This document shows, piece by piece, positions 40,845 to 49,970 of a DNA stretch of 64,000 bases (positions are counted from its first letter, which is position 1; each line of letters begins with the position of its first letter). The notes under the pieces are model-generated. The model did not search any database and was not told the DNA's origin. It worked only from the letters and a program-made list of their open reading frames with translations. The DNA lies in the NCBI RefSeq assembly GCF_900119845.1, contig NZ_FPKU01000002.1, positions 124,001 to 188,000 on the forward strand, given 5' to 3'. The position numbers and the translations under genes were made by a program. This DNA is from Devosia enhydra. Lineage in GTDB: Bacteria; Pseudomonadota; Alphaproteobacteria; Rhizobiales; Devosiaceae.

Positions 40845-43211
40845 TTACAGATCGATCCGCCGCAGTCGCAGCGCGTTCGTGATCACCGACACCGACGACA
40901 GGCTCATCGCCGCCGCCGCGATCATCGGGGACAGCAACATCCCCGTGAGCGGGTAGAGCAGCCCCGCCGCGACCGGCACCCCGAGAGTGTTGTAGGCGAA
41001 GGCGAAGAACAGGTTCTGCTTGATGTTGCGCAGGGTGGCGCGGGCCAGCTTGCGCGCCCGGACGATGCCCATCAGGTCGCCGCCCAGCAGGGTGATCCCG
41101 GCGCTTTCCATCGCCACATCGGCCCCCGTGCCCATGGCGATGCCGACATCGGCAGCAGCGAGCGCGGGCGCGTCGTTCACCCCATCGCCCGCCATCGCGA
41201 TCTTGTGGCCGTCGCGGCGCAACTGGTCGATCAGATCCTTCTTGGCTTCGGGCAGGACGCCGGCGCGCACCTCGTCGATTCCGAGCTTGCCCGCCACCGC
41301 CTGCGCCGTGCGCTCATTGTCACCCGTCGCCATGATGACGCGCAGCCCCTGCGCATGAAGTTCCCTGATGGCCTGCGCGGTGGAGTCCTTTATCGGGTCG
41401 GCCACTGCGACGATGCCAACGAGCGAGCTATCGACCGCGATGAACATGGCCGTCTTCCCCTCGGCGCGCAGCGTGTCCGCCTTCACCTCGGCCGCGCCGG
41501 TGTCCAGCCCCATCTCCCGCATCATCGCGGCATTTCCAAGCGCCACCGCGCGTCCCCCGACACTGCCACGCACGCCCTTGCCGGTGACGGCGTCGAAGTC
41601 GGTCGCTTCCAGACGCGGGGCGCCCTGCGCCTCCGCCCCTTCGACGATCGCCTCCGCCAGCGGGTGCTCCGAGCCACGCTCGAGCGCTGCGGCGAGCGAC
41701 AGCAGGTCGGTCTCGGTGATGTCCGCAACCGCCACGGTGTCCGTCAGCTTCGGCTTGCCCATGGTCAGCGTGCCGGTCTTGTCCACGATCAGTGTGTCGA
41801 CGGCCGCCATGCGTTCCAACGCCTCGGCGTCCTTGATCAGCACGCCCGCCTGCGCGCCGCGTCCCGCCGCCGTGGTGATGGAGATCGGCGTCGCGAGTCC
41901 GAGCGCGCAGGGACAGGCAATGATGAGGACCGAAACGGCGGATGCGATGGCGAAGACCAGCGCAGGTTCGGGGCCGACGGTCAGCCAGACGACGAAGGCT
42001 ATTACGGCGATGGCGACCACCGTCGGCACGAACACCGCCGAAACACGGTCGGCCAGACCCTGGATCGGCGCGCGGGACCGGCGCGCGTTCGACACCATGG
42101 CCACGATCTGCGCCAGCACGGTGTCGGAGCCGACCTTGCCCGCCTCGATGATCAGAGAGCCGTTCTTGTTGATCGTGGCACCGGTCACCGCATCGCCCGG
42201 ACCCTTTTCGACCGGCATCGACTCGCCGGTCAGCATGCTTTCATCGAGCGACGAGCGGCCTTCGATCACTACACCGTCGACCGGGACCGCATCGCCAGGG
42301 CGTACGCGAAGCCGGTCGCCTTCTATGATGTTCTCGAGCGGCGCGTCGTATTCGGTACCGTCCGGCAGGATGCGCCGCGAGGTCTTGGGCGCGAGGTCCA
42401 GAAGGGCACGGATCGCATCCCCGGTGCGTTCGCGTGCGCGCAGTTCCAGCACCTGGCCCACGAAGACCAAAGCTACGATCACCACCGCCGCCTCAAAGTA
42501 GGTACCGACGCCGTGGCCCATCCGGTACTGTTCCGGAAACACACCGGGCAGGAAGGTGGCGACGAGCGAGTAAAGGTAAGCCGCCGCCACGCCGAGGCTT
42601 ATCAGCGTCCACATGTTGGGGCTGCGGTTCAGCACCGAATCCCAGCCACGGCGGAAGAACGGCAGCGCCGCCCAGAGGATGATCGGCGTCGCCAGCACGA
42701 ACTCCAGATAGCTCGCCGTCTGATGCCCGATCCAGTCGCGGACCGGCAGCGCCACCAGTTCGCCCATCGTCAGGATGATGAGCGGCACCGCCGCGGCGGC
42801 AGAGATCCACATCCGCCGCGTGAAGTCGGTCAGTTCCTCGCTGGGCTCGTCCGAGGGGACCATCGGCTCCAGCGCCATGCCGCAGATCGGGCAGGCTCCC
42901 GGCGCGTCACGGACGATCTCCGGATGCATCGGGCAGGTGTACTGGACGTTCGCCGGAGCAGCCTTCTTTTGCCCTGCGGCACGACCCGAGGCGTAGAACC
43001 ATGGATCGGCCTGGAACTTCGTCTGGCACTTGCCCGAACAGAAATGGAAGTCCTTTCCGCCGAAGTTCTCTGTCCGAGAATCCGGCTTCAGGGTCACCGT
43101 CATGCCGCAGACAGGGTCGATGGTCGTCGGGCCAGTTGCAGGCGCATCGTGGTGCGTCGGCATTTCGTCGTCGGTGTGGGCGTGGCCTCCGTGGGGATCG
43201 ACGGTGGACAT
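40845..43211 (-). CDS. copA: copper-translocating P1B-type ATPase, CopA-like
   Basis: A 788-residue ATPase. The amino end is His-rich, then a YHS domain ([20 protein letters not shown]) and a heavy-metal binding domain ([20 protein letters not shown]). The transporter core has ACPCALG (CPC metal site), [11 protein letters not shown] with the phosphorylated Asp, [14 protein letters not shown] (HP motif), and [10 protein letters not shown]. It exports Cu(I) or Ag(I). GGAGAA lies 4-9 bases before the ATG. A CueR-type dyad lies upstream. Confidence 0.93.
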   Translation of the reverse strand: MSTVDPHGGHAHTDDEMPTHHDAPATGPTTIDPVCGMTVTLKPDSRTENFGGKDFHFCSGKCQTKFQADPWFYASGRAAGQKKAAPANVQYTCPMHPEIVRDAPGACPICGMALEPMVPSDEPSEELTDFTRRMWISAAAAVPLIILTMGELVALPVRDWIGHQTASYLEFVLATPIILWAALPFFRRGWDSVLNRSPNMWTLISLGVAAAYLYSLVATFLPGVFPEQYRMGHGVGTYFEAAVVIVALVFVGQVLELRARERTGDAIRALLDLAPKTSRRILPDGTEYDAPLENIIEGDRLRVRPGDAVPVDGVVIEGRSSLDESMLTGESMPVEKGPGDAVTGATINKNGSLIIEAGKVGSDTVLAQIVAMVSNARRSRAPIQGLADRVSAVFVPTVVAIAVIAFVVWLTVGPEPALVFAIASAVSVLIIACPCALGLATPISITTAAGRGAQAGVLIKDAEALERMAAVDTLIVDKTGTLTMGKPKLTDTVAVADITETDLLSLAAALERGSEHPLAEAIVEGAEAQGAPRLEATDFDAVTGKGVRGSVGGRAVALGNAAMMREMGLDTGAAEVKADTLRAEGKTAMFIAVDSSLVGIVAVADPIKDSTAQAIRELHAQGLRVIMATGDNERTAQAVAGKLGIDEVRAGVLPEAKKDLIDQLRRDGHKIAMAGDGVNDAPALAAADVGIAMGTGADVAMESAGITLLGGDLMGIVRARKLARATLRNIKQNLFFAFAYNTLGVPVAAGLLYPLTGMLLSPMIAAAAMSLSSVSVITNALRLRRIDL

Positions 43212-43267
43212 GGGGTTCTCCTTCTGCGGACGCGCCGCGCGAAGGCCAATGCACGGCCTTCGAATTC

Positions 43268-43298
43268 AATGTGCTCCTTCCCGTGACTGGAAGGTCAA
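43268..43298 (-). promoter_or_regulatory. CueR-type promoter of the CopA-like gene
   Basis: On the minus strand TTGACC (43298-43293) is followed by the dyad CCTTCC-AGTCACG-GGAAGG and, after 19 bases, CACATT (43273-43268). The core TTCCAGT...GGAA matches the other two copper boxes, so the same regulator probably acts here. Confidence 0.65.
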
Positions 43299-43410
43299 GG
43301 GCAGATCGTGCCGTAAGTTGGGATCGCACGACGAGGCCGGTCGGACATCATCACAAGATCCCGCTATGGTAACGCATGCACGCGATTGCGGCTTGGAAAG
43401 GTTTTCTCTG

Positions 43411-44112
43411 ATGAGTCGTCTGTCGCATTCAGAAATCCACATGGTGCATCGCATCGGCTGGTTGCGCGCGGCCGTACTCGGGGCAAATGACGGCCTTGTT
43501 TCAACTGCGAGCTTGGTAGTCGGGGTCGCCGCGGCCGGATCTGGTCGTCCCGAAATCCTGATCGCCGGACTTGCCGGCCTCGTCGCCGGAGCGATGTCGA
43601 TGGCTGCCGGCGAATACGTCTCCGTCAGTTCACAGACCGACGCCGAACAGGCCGACATCGCGCGCGAGACGCGGGAACTGAAGGATACGCCCGAGGCGGA
43701 GCTGGAGGAGCTCACACGCATCTACGTCGGGCGGGGGCTTGATGAGGGACTTGCCCGCCAGGTTGCGGTCCAGCTGACCGCAAAGGACGCACTTGCCGCT
43801 CACTCGCGTGACGAACTCGGCATCTCGGAAACGGTCACCGCGCATCCGATCCAGGCTGCCCTGGTGTCGGCGGCGACCTTCGCCGTCGGGGCGGTCATCC
43901 CGCTCATCATTGCGGCGCTCGTGCCTGCCACTCAGATCACTCTCATCGTCGCGGTCACTACTTTGATCGCGCTTTCGGTGCTGGGCGGACTCGGTGCCTC
44001 AGCCGGAGGTGCGGGCATCGTAAAGGGGGCCGTCCGTGTCACCTTCTGGGGCGCGCTTGCCATGGCCGCGACCGCAGCGGTGGGGATGCTCTTCGGTGTG
44101 ACTGTCGGCTAG
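43411..44112 (+). CDS. VIT1/CCC1-family Fe/Mn transporter
   Basis: A 233-residue membrane protein with the VIT1/CCC1 pattern: an amino helix with AAVLGANDGLVSTASLVVGV, a second with GLVAGAMSMAAGEYVSVSSQ, a cytosolic charged helical loop (TRELKDTPEAELEELTRIYV) and three further membrane helices. The family moves iron or manganese out of the cytoplasm. The ATG at 43411 is chosen because the upstream extension overlaps the copA promoter. Confidence 0.88.
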   Translation: MSRLSHSEIHMVHRIGWLRAAVLGANDGLVSTASLVVGVAAAGSGRPEILIAGLAGLVAGAMSMAAGEYVSVSSQTDAEQADIARETRELKDTPEAELEELTRIYVGRGLDEGLARQVAVQLTAKDALAAHSRDELGISETVTAHPIQAALVSAATFAVGAVIPLIIAALVPATQITLIVAVTTLIALSVLGGLGASAGGAGIVKGAVRVTFWGALAMAATAAVGMLFGVTVG

Positions 44113-44566
44113 GCCGGTAGGGGAGTTTTGATGGGGACAGCACTACGGGGTCAAAGTGATTTCTGGAAGTCGCCACTGGCACCCAAAGAATACAATGATT
44201 TCAATGGCTTGAGGTGGAGAAGGTTGGATATCAGGCCCATCCCCTCCGCCATTCCCTTCAGTAGTCGAGGCAAAATGACTTGAAGATCCGCGGGACTGCG
44301 GCGCATTCGGTGTCCTCATGCACTTACCTAACACCCGTTGCTTCCTCTCTTTCTCCGGAGCTGATGACTCCGTTGTGATGGTACGGCCCAGGCAGGAGCG
44401 ACCGCATTTAGCCCAAAGCGGCCACTTGGACAGCGGCACCACTCGGCGACTATTACTGGCATCGCGCGTTGCATGTACGGCACAAGTTTAGCCAGTATTC
44501 ACCTGACCGACACTGAACGCCAAATTTTTGCTCGACCCGTCGGGTCGTCGGAACTAGGACATCGCC
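44113..44566. other. intergenic boundary region between metal and defence islands
   Basis: About 450 bases of visibly lower GC content than the metal genes. It holds one short + frame (44131-44283, MGTALRGQSDFWKSPLAPKE then YNDFNGLRWRRLDIRPIPSA) with AGGGGAG upstream, and a minus frame (44143-44442) that looks like a shadow. I cannot assign either. The change in composition makes this the likely left boundary of the defence island. No clear promoter was found for the ietA-like gene. Confidence 0.4.
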
Positions 44567-45547
44567 ATGGCTTCTGCGCAGCAACTTATTGGTATGATCA
44601 AGAGCCATGCAGCAGGCGACGATGAGCGTTTTCTGCTGATCGCCGAGCACATCGCCCAGGAAGCCGACAATTCCGGCAAGGTGAAGATGGCGGGCGAAAT
44701 CAAGGCTCTCATCGAAAGCATTCGAATCGATGCTGCCCGTGCCCGAATCGCCAAGCCTATTCCGATCACGGCACCGCGTGGGGAACTGGCCGGATTGGTG
44801 CGGGCATCGTACCCGGAGATCTATTTGTCGGATCTCGTGTTGAGTTCCCAGTTGGAGCGGCGGATCACTCGCATCGTTCGCGAACACCGAGAGCGCTCAA
44901 CTCTTGAGGCTAAGAACCTCGCTCCTCGGCGCAAGTTCCTCTTCTCGGGACCGCCGGGAACCGGCAAGGGGATGACAGCCAGGGCGATCGCCGGCGAGCT
45001 CGGCTTGCCCCTCTTCACCATCCTGTTGGACGGGGTGATCACGAAATTCATGGGCGAAACCGCGAGCAAGCTGCGGTTGATCTTCGACGCAATGGCGACG
45101 ACTCGCGGCATCTACTTCTTCGACGAGGTCGACGCACTGGCGGCAAGCCGTGGCAGCGAAAATGACGTCGGCGAAGCACGACGCATGCTCAATTCGTTCC
45201 TCCAGTTCCTCGAAGAGGACCAGTCCGGCAGCGTTATAATCGCCGCCACCAACCATCGGTCACTTCTCGATCCGGCACTGTTCCGGCGGTTCGACGCTGC
45301 CCTGTTCTACGAAAAGCCATCCGCCGAGGAAGCTCGGCGCGTGCTCAATAACCATCTCTTGGCATTTGACGTCGACAAGCTCGACTGGAACGAACTCGAC
45401 CTGGCATCGCATGGCCTGAGCCAGGCAGACTTGGTTGCCGCTGCGGCAGACGCGGCACGTGATGCCGTGCTCGACAATGACGCAAAAATCACCACCGAGC
45501 TGTTGAAACAAGCATTGAAGGATAGAAACACTATCCACCCCAATTGA
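44567..45547 (+). CDS. ietA: AAA+ ATPase, IetA-like
   Basis: A 326-residue AAA+ protein of the CDC48/FtsH central-domain type. Residues 1-110 are helical. The ATPase shows GPPGTGKG (128-135, Walker A), IYFFDEVDAL (182-191, Walker B), ATNHRSLLDPALFRRFD with sensor-1 Asn229 and arginine-finger pair 240-241, and a helical lid. It is followed after 55 bases by a subtilase gene. A standalone ATPase paired with an S8 protease is the make-up of the ietAS anti-phage system (Gao et al. 2020), where both are needed. The ATPase probably senses or unfolds a target. Confidence 0.8.
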   Translation: MASAQQLIGMIKSHAAGDDERFLLIAEHIAQEADNSGKVKMAGEIKALIESIRIDAARARIAKPIPITAPRGELAGLVRASYPEIYLSDLVLSSQLERRITRIVREHRERSTLEAKNLAPRRKFLFSGPPGTGKGMTARAIAGELGLPLFTILLDGVITKFMGETASKLRLIFDAMATTRGIYFFDEVDALAASRGSENDVGEARRMLNSFLQFLEEDQSGSVIIAATNHRSLLDPALFRRFDAALFYEKPSAEEARRVLNNHLLAFDVDKLDWNELDLASHGLSQADLVAAAADAARDAVLDNDAKITTELLKQALKDRNTIHPN

Positions 45548-45602
45548 CGGAGCTGAAGTCCAGTCGCAATAAGAATTGCTGAGATTCTAGTGTTTGGACG
45601 CA

Positions 45603-48098
45603 ATGGACAATCTCCGTCATATTCATATTCGTGGCCTAGGCAAACGGCCGGCACGATATGCGTCGCCCCTCGGCCGAAGTTCCAGCAACGAGCTCTCCGC
45701 TCAGAACCGGCTCCTTCATGCTCGGGCGCTGCGCAACGAACTGGAAAAAAGCGTTGCCGCAATCGCAGAGCTTGCCGAGATGCAGGCGAACGCGACCGTC
45801 AAGAAGGCCGCCAGAGGCGTTGCTGTAGCGGTCGACTCTCGCCCCGGCGTGGCACTGATCACCGGTGACGCACGCGCGACATCACCAACACCGAAACTGC
45901 TGTCCCTTCGGCGGGCAAAGGGTAGGGATCCGAGCGAGCCGGAGCAGGACACCGCCACGTTCTTCCTCACGATGTCCAACCTGGAGACGCTGCGAAAGAA
46001 CCTCGCAGCCTATGGCGATTGGCTGCCCGGCAATTCGGTCGAGAACAGCAATGACGACGACGAGGACGAGGGAGGCGAGAACAAGCCCCGTAGCTTCTGG
46101 CTTTTTGAAACCGCATCGACCATTCGGCCGGCGTCTTTGCGTGATTACTGGACTGACAGCCTTGAGCGGCTACCTCGAACCCGGCGGTCCACAAAGTGGG
46201 AAGTGTGGATTCGAAAGGACTACCGCGACTACTTTCTGAGGGCTTTGACGCAAGCCAAACTCGAGCTCGACGGCAAGCCCACTGAGTTCGTTGAGGTCAT
46301 GGTCTACAACGTCGTGGGCACCCCTGATCAAATCCAGCGCGTCATTCAGTCGAGTGTTGCGGTCGTCGAACTGCGGAGCGCCTCTGAGCTCGCGGCGGAC
46401 CTGGTCAAGATGCCTCCCGCGGCGCGGTCCGCAAGAGTGGACCAGGTGGTTGCCCGCCTGCAGCCGCCGCTACCGACAGCACCGCGGGTAGCCGTGCTCG
46501 ACACCGGCATTGCGGGCAATCACCCTCTGTTGGCCGCATCGACCGCGGCCAACGGGTTTCACGCTGCCATTCCTGCGTGGGGCGTCGGCGATCATCACGG
46601 ACACGGCACGAAGATGGCTGGCGTCGTTCAGTTTCTGGACCTTGAGTATGCCATGCAGGGGTCTGGGCCTATCCCCCAGTACACCTGGCTTGAGTCGGTG
46701 GTGGTTCAGGCACCCCCCGGTGCTGAACCATTGCCGGCCCGCGACGCGTTGGAACGTGCGGTAGCGCTGGTCGAGAAAGTTGAGGCAAAGAGGGTCTTCT
46801 GTCTTGCCCAGACCGCTCGAGGTGAAGCGACGAACGGTCGAGGTACTGCGACCTCGGCGGCACTCGATCTGCTTGCTTATAACAATGGCAAGCCGCGCCT
46901 GTTCTGCGTGGCGGCCGGCAACGTGCCGAGGACGCCGGTGGAGCCATATGCGGTGGCCGACTACGCAGATCGCAACAAGCGCTTCGGCATAGAGGCGCCC
47001 GGACAGGCATTCAACGCCATCACCGTTGGCGCCATGACTTACAAGGCGCAGGGCGCGAACCTAGTCGCGCCCATGGGCGACCTCGCGCCCACGGCGCGAA
47101 GCGCCGAAGCGTGGCCGAAGCCGCATCCGAACAAGCCAGACGTCGTCATGGAAGGCGGAAACTTCTCGGTGGACCCCGGGGGGGCGTTTGCTCAGCCATC
47201 CCACCAGAATCTGGTGCTCACCACCGGTCGGAACCTACCGCAATCACCATTCAGCCTGACAGGAGAGACGAGTGCTGCCACAGCGGCAGCAGCCGGCCTT
47301 CTGGGGCGCCTTCAAGGCTCATACCCTGCCTACAGCCCGGCGTCGCTGCGTGGCCTGCTGGTTCACAGCGCCGAGTGGACCCCCGCCATGATGGCGCAGT
47401 ACCAGAGCATCGCAGCTGCAAGCGACCAACCAACGGCGAGAGACATATGTCTTGGCCGCTATGGGTGGGGCCTGCCGAATCAGGAGCGGGCCTATCGCAG
47501 CGCAGACAACGCCTGCACGCTTGTCATCGAGGATGAGCTCACACCACTGACGCTCGATGACAAGACCATAAAGCTCAAGGAGATGAAGTACTTCAAGCTG
47601 CCTTGGCCAACCGCCGCGTTGAAGGCGCTGGGCAACGTTCAGGTCGAGATGAAGGTTACGCTGTCATACTTCGTCGAACCGGATCCACACGCCTACGCCC
47701 GGGATCGCGCCGACCGATACCCATCGCACCGGCTTCGTTTTGACGTGCGACGCTTCGGCGAGGACGACTCCAGTGCGCAATCCCGCTTCAATGCACTAGA
47801 GGACGACGACGGTCAGTCCGATGGTGGCTGGCAGATCGGACGGCAATATCGGGGTCGTGGCTCGCTCGTTCAGGATGTCTGGACAGGGCCCGCGTTTCAT
47901 CTGGCCGAGCGCGATGGCATCGCGGTCGGCCCCGTCAAGGGCTGGTGGGCGGACATCCGGAAAGCAAAACGCTATGACACGGCGACGCCATTCAGCTTGA
48001 TTGTCAGCATCAAGGCGCCGGCCGGGGCAGAACTCTACACCGAGGTCGCCGCAGCAGCAGCGAAGGTCAACGTCCTGGTTGAGGCAAGCCGCCGATAG
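45603..48098 (+). CDS. ietS: S8 subtilisin-like serine protease, IetS-like
   Basis: An 831-residue protease without a signal peptide, so cytoplasmic. The catalytic triad is visible: Asp300 in RVAVLDTGIAGNHPLL, His334 in DHHGHGTKMAG and Ser557 in LTGETSAATAAAAG, with the oxyanion Asn440 in VAAGN. About 290 residues precede the catalytic domain, including a charged, Asp/Glu-rich linker, and 250 follow it (beta-rich with Tyr/Arg). Start is the ATG at 45603; a TTG 9 bases upstream is possible. It faces the CHAT gene end to end, 12 bases apart. Confidence 0.82.
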   Translation: MDNLRHIHIRGLGKRPARYASPLGRSSSNELSAQNRLLHARALRNELEKSVAAIAELAEMQANATVKKAARGVAVAVDSRPGVALITGDARATSPTPKLLSLRRAKGRDPSEPEQDTATFFLTMSNLETLRKNLAAYGDWLPGNSVENSNDDDEDEGGENKPRSFWLFETASTIRPASLRDYWTDSLERLPRTRRSTKWEVWIRKDYRDYFLRALTQAKLELDGKPTEFVEVMVYNVVGTPDQIQRVIQSSVAVVELRSASELAADLVKMPPAARSARVDQVVARLQPPLPTAPRVAVLDTGIAGNHPLLAASTAANGFHAAIPAWGVGDHHGHGTKMAGVVQFLDLEYAMQGSGPIPQYTWLESVVVQAPPGAEPLPARDALERAVALVEKVEAKRVFCLAQTARGEATNGRGTATSAALDLLAYNNGKPRLFCVAAGNVPRTPVEPYAVADYADRNKRFGIEAPGQAFNAITVGAMTYKAQGANLVAPMGDLAPTARSAEAWPKPHPNKPDVVMEGGNFSVDPGGAFAQPSHQNLVLTTGRNLPQSPFSLTGETSAATAAAAGLLGRLQGSYPAYSPASLRGLLVHSAEWTPAMMAQYQSIAAASDQPTARDICLGRYGWGLPNQERAYRSADNACTLVIEDELTPLTLDDKTIKLKEMKYFKLPWPTAALKALGNVQVEMKVTLSYFVEPDPHAYARDRADRYPSHRLRFDVRRFGEDDSSAQSRFNALEDDDGQSDGGWQIGRQYRGRGSLVQDVWTGPAFHLAERDGIAVGPVKGWWADIRKAKRYDTATPFSLIVSIKAPAGAELYTEVAAAAAKVNVLVEASRR

Positions 48099-48110
48099 CC
48101 GGACTGTGGC

Positions 48111-49952
48111 TCAGTTCGCGGCCTTTGCCATGACGTCGCCGTAGGACAGGTAGGCGAAAGCGCTTGGAGACATTGCCGAGTGGTTCTGTCGCGACTTGAG
48201 GACGGCGTTTCCGAACGACTGCTGATTGTCGATCAGTTCGGTGAGCGCGTCCTTGATAAACTCGGAGGCGATATTGTCCTGCACTGACCACAGCGGCGCG
48301 ATCACCCCGCTGAACGACCTGCGGACAAGGGCCGGGGGCCAGCCTGAAGTCGAGGCGAGACATGCATCTGTCGCCCCAACCTGGCAGGCATTGATGATGC
48401 AGATCGGGCGATAACGCTTGCCCAGCTGGACGCTGCTATTAATGGCATCTACAGGTACCCAGCCGTCGAGCATTCTGATGCCGACGCTTCCCGGCGCACC
48501 TTCCGACGCACCGTGGCCGGCAAAATGCAGCAACCGCACCGCGGTGCTCGGCGGTGTCTGGAGCACGCCCATAAACCCAGCGTAGGTCGGGTAGGGACGG
48601 TGTGCACCGTACTTGGTGACGAGCCATTCGGCTTCGGCCTGCGCCGCCGGCAAATTGTCGCCGTACTCGTATTGGGGCGCAAAGGTGATGACATCACCAG
48701 TGGGGAAAGACGCCGGCATTGAAGCTCCATCCATGAACCACCTTGCCATTGGATGCATCAAGTATAGGTGGCCAGCACCTTCCAGGTCTTCCTCGACGGG
48801 AAACATGAGCTCCCACGGAACATAGGGCTCGTTGGTCATGATCTGGATGGAAAACTTGAAACCAACGCTTTTTTGGATGGCGAGGTAGAGGTTGCGGAAC
48901 TCTAGCGGAGCGGCCCGCCAGATCTCTTCGCCAATACCCTGTAGTGCACCCTCGTGCTGTCCCTGGGCAAGGTAGGGACAGGCGTTGAACTTGGCCTTGA
49001 AGTAGTCCTTGGCGGACATCCCGAAACCGGAGCTTGCGAACCTGAAGGCCTCGCCGAGGTTCCTTAAGCCTGGCCCAACGTTGAACGTCCATTGGTATCG
49101 ATCGCCGCCACCGGGGTCCTGCAGAATGTTCACCGTCAGATCGGCCGAAGGCTGGTCGGTGGGGATGTTCACGGATGCGGTCGTCGTTTCGCCCATAGCG
49201 GTTGCCGACTGAGAAGCAGTCAATTCGAAGGACACTGCCAGTTCTCCGCACGGGCGGCCGTCGTGGGAGAAGATCAGGTGGATGTTCACGCGGCCGAGTG
49301 CACGCGCTTCCTCGGCAACAAGAGCCGAAAACATGACTGGCCTGGATGGCGCATCCCGCTTGACTAGAATGATGGCCCGACGATCAACGTCGTCGATCTG
49401 CAGCTGCCAGGAGACGATCTCAACGTCGATTGGTAAGGTTGTCCAATCACCGTCGGCAGTGAAGTCGATCCAGGAGTCCTCGGCGCCGGCAGGGGGTGTC
49501 AGGCTCAGGTCGACCTTCAGATCGAGCCTCTCGCCAACGCGGACATCGCTGATCGCTTGGGCCGTGGGGAACCGTGTGACCAATTCCCGTCCATCACCAA
49601 TGCCATCTGGAACGGCAGTCGGAGGTACCTCTAGTGCAGGGGCCTCACCACCGTTGTCAGGCGCGGCACCAACTTCGGACGGCGACATGGGCACATCGAA
49701 GCCGTCATCACCAGCGTTGAAGAATGGAGAAGCGACAACGAGCCGGTTCGCCAATACACTGGCGGGAATTCTCTCCACGATCATCGCTTCGATACTCTGC
49801 TTGGTCGCTTCACTGAAAACCTCACCGGCGAGGATCAGCCGGCGCCCTTCGAAGGACACCTCGAGTAAGGTAATCTCGTCTTCGAGCTGCTCTTCGAGCT
49901 GGCGACGCAGCTCATCCCAGGCCGGACCGTCGGGTAAGGCAAACTTGTTCAC
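48111..49952 (-). CDS. CHAT-domain (caspase-like) protease
   Basis: A 613-residue protein. Its amino half is acidic and beta-rich (residues 120-330 look like two Ig-like or beta-sandwich units). The carboxyl part is a CHAT protease with His480 in LLHFAGHGASEG and Cys523 in ICIINACQVGA, the expected dyad. Bacterial CHAT proteases often act as death effectors in defence (for example with Craspase or TPR sensors). The start is GTG with GGAGGA upstream, 18 bases after the lipase stop, so the two are one operon. Confidence 0.85.
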   Translation of the reverse strand: MNKFALPDGPAWDELRRQLEEQLEDEITLLEVSFEGRRLILAGEVFSEATKQSIEAMIVERIPASVLANRLVVASPFFNAGDDGFDVPMSPSEVGAAPDNGGEAPALEVPPTAVPDGIGDGRELVTRFPTAQAISDVRVGERLDLKVDLSLTPPAGAEDSWIDFTADGDWTTLPIDVEIVSWQLQIDDVDRRAIILVKRDAPSRPVMFSALVAEEARALGRVNIHLIFSHDGRPCGELAVSFELTASQSATAMGETTTASVNIPTDQPSADLTVNILQDPGGGDRYQWTFNVGPGLRNLGEAFRFASSGFGMSAKDYFKAKFNACPYLAQGQHEGALQGIGEEIWRAAPLEFRNLYLAIQKSVGFKFSIQIMTNEPYVPWELMFPVEEDLEGAGHLYLMHPMARWFMDGASMPASFPTGDVITFAPQYEYGDNLPAAQAEAEWLVTKYGAHRPYPTYAGFMGVLQTPPSTAVRLLHFAGHGASEGAPGSVGIRMLDGWVPVDAINSSVQLGKRYRPICIINACQVGATDACLASTSGWPPALVRRSFSGVIAPLWSVQDNIASEFIKDALTELIDNQQSFGNAVLKSRQNHSAMSPSAFAYLSYGDVMAKAAN

Positions 49953-49970
49953 GCGTTCCTCCGGTCGGGT

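Noticed and set aside
41205-43286. 693-codon + strand frame
   Set aside because: Mirror of the CopA-like ATPase gene, which carries all P-type ATPase motifs.
44143-44442. 99-codon minus-strand frame before the ietA-like gene
   Set aside because: No motifs, no ribosome-binding site and a mixed Ser/Pro-rich translation.
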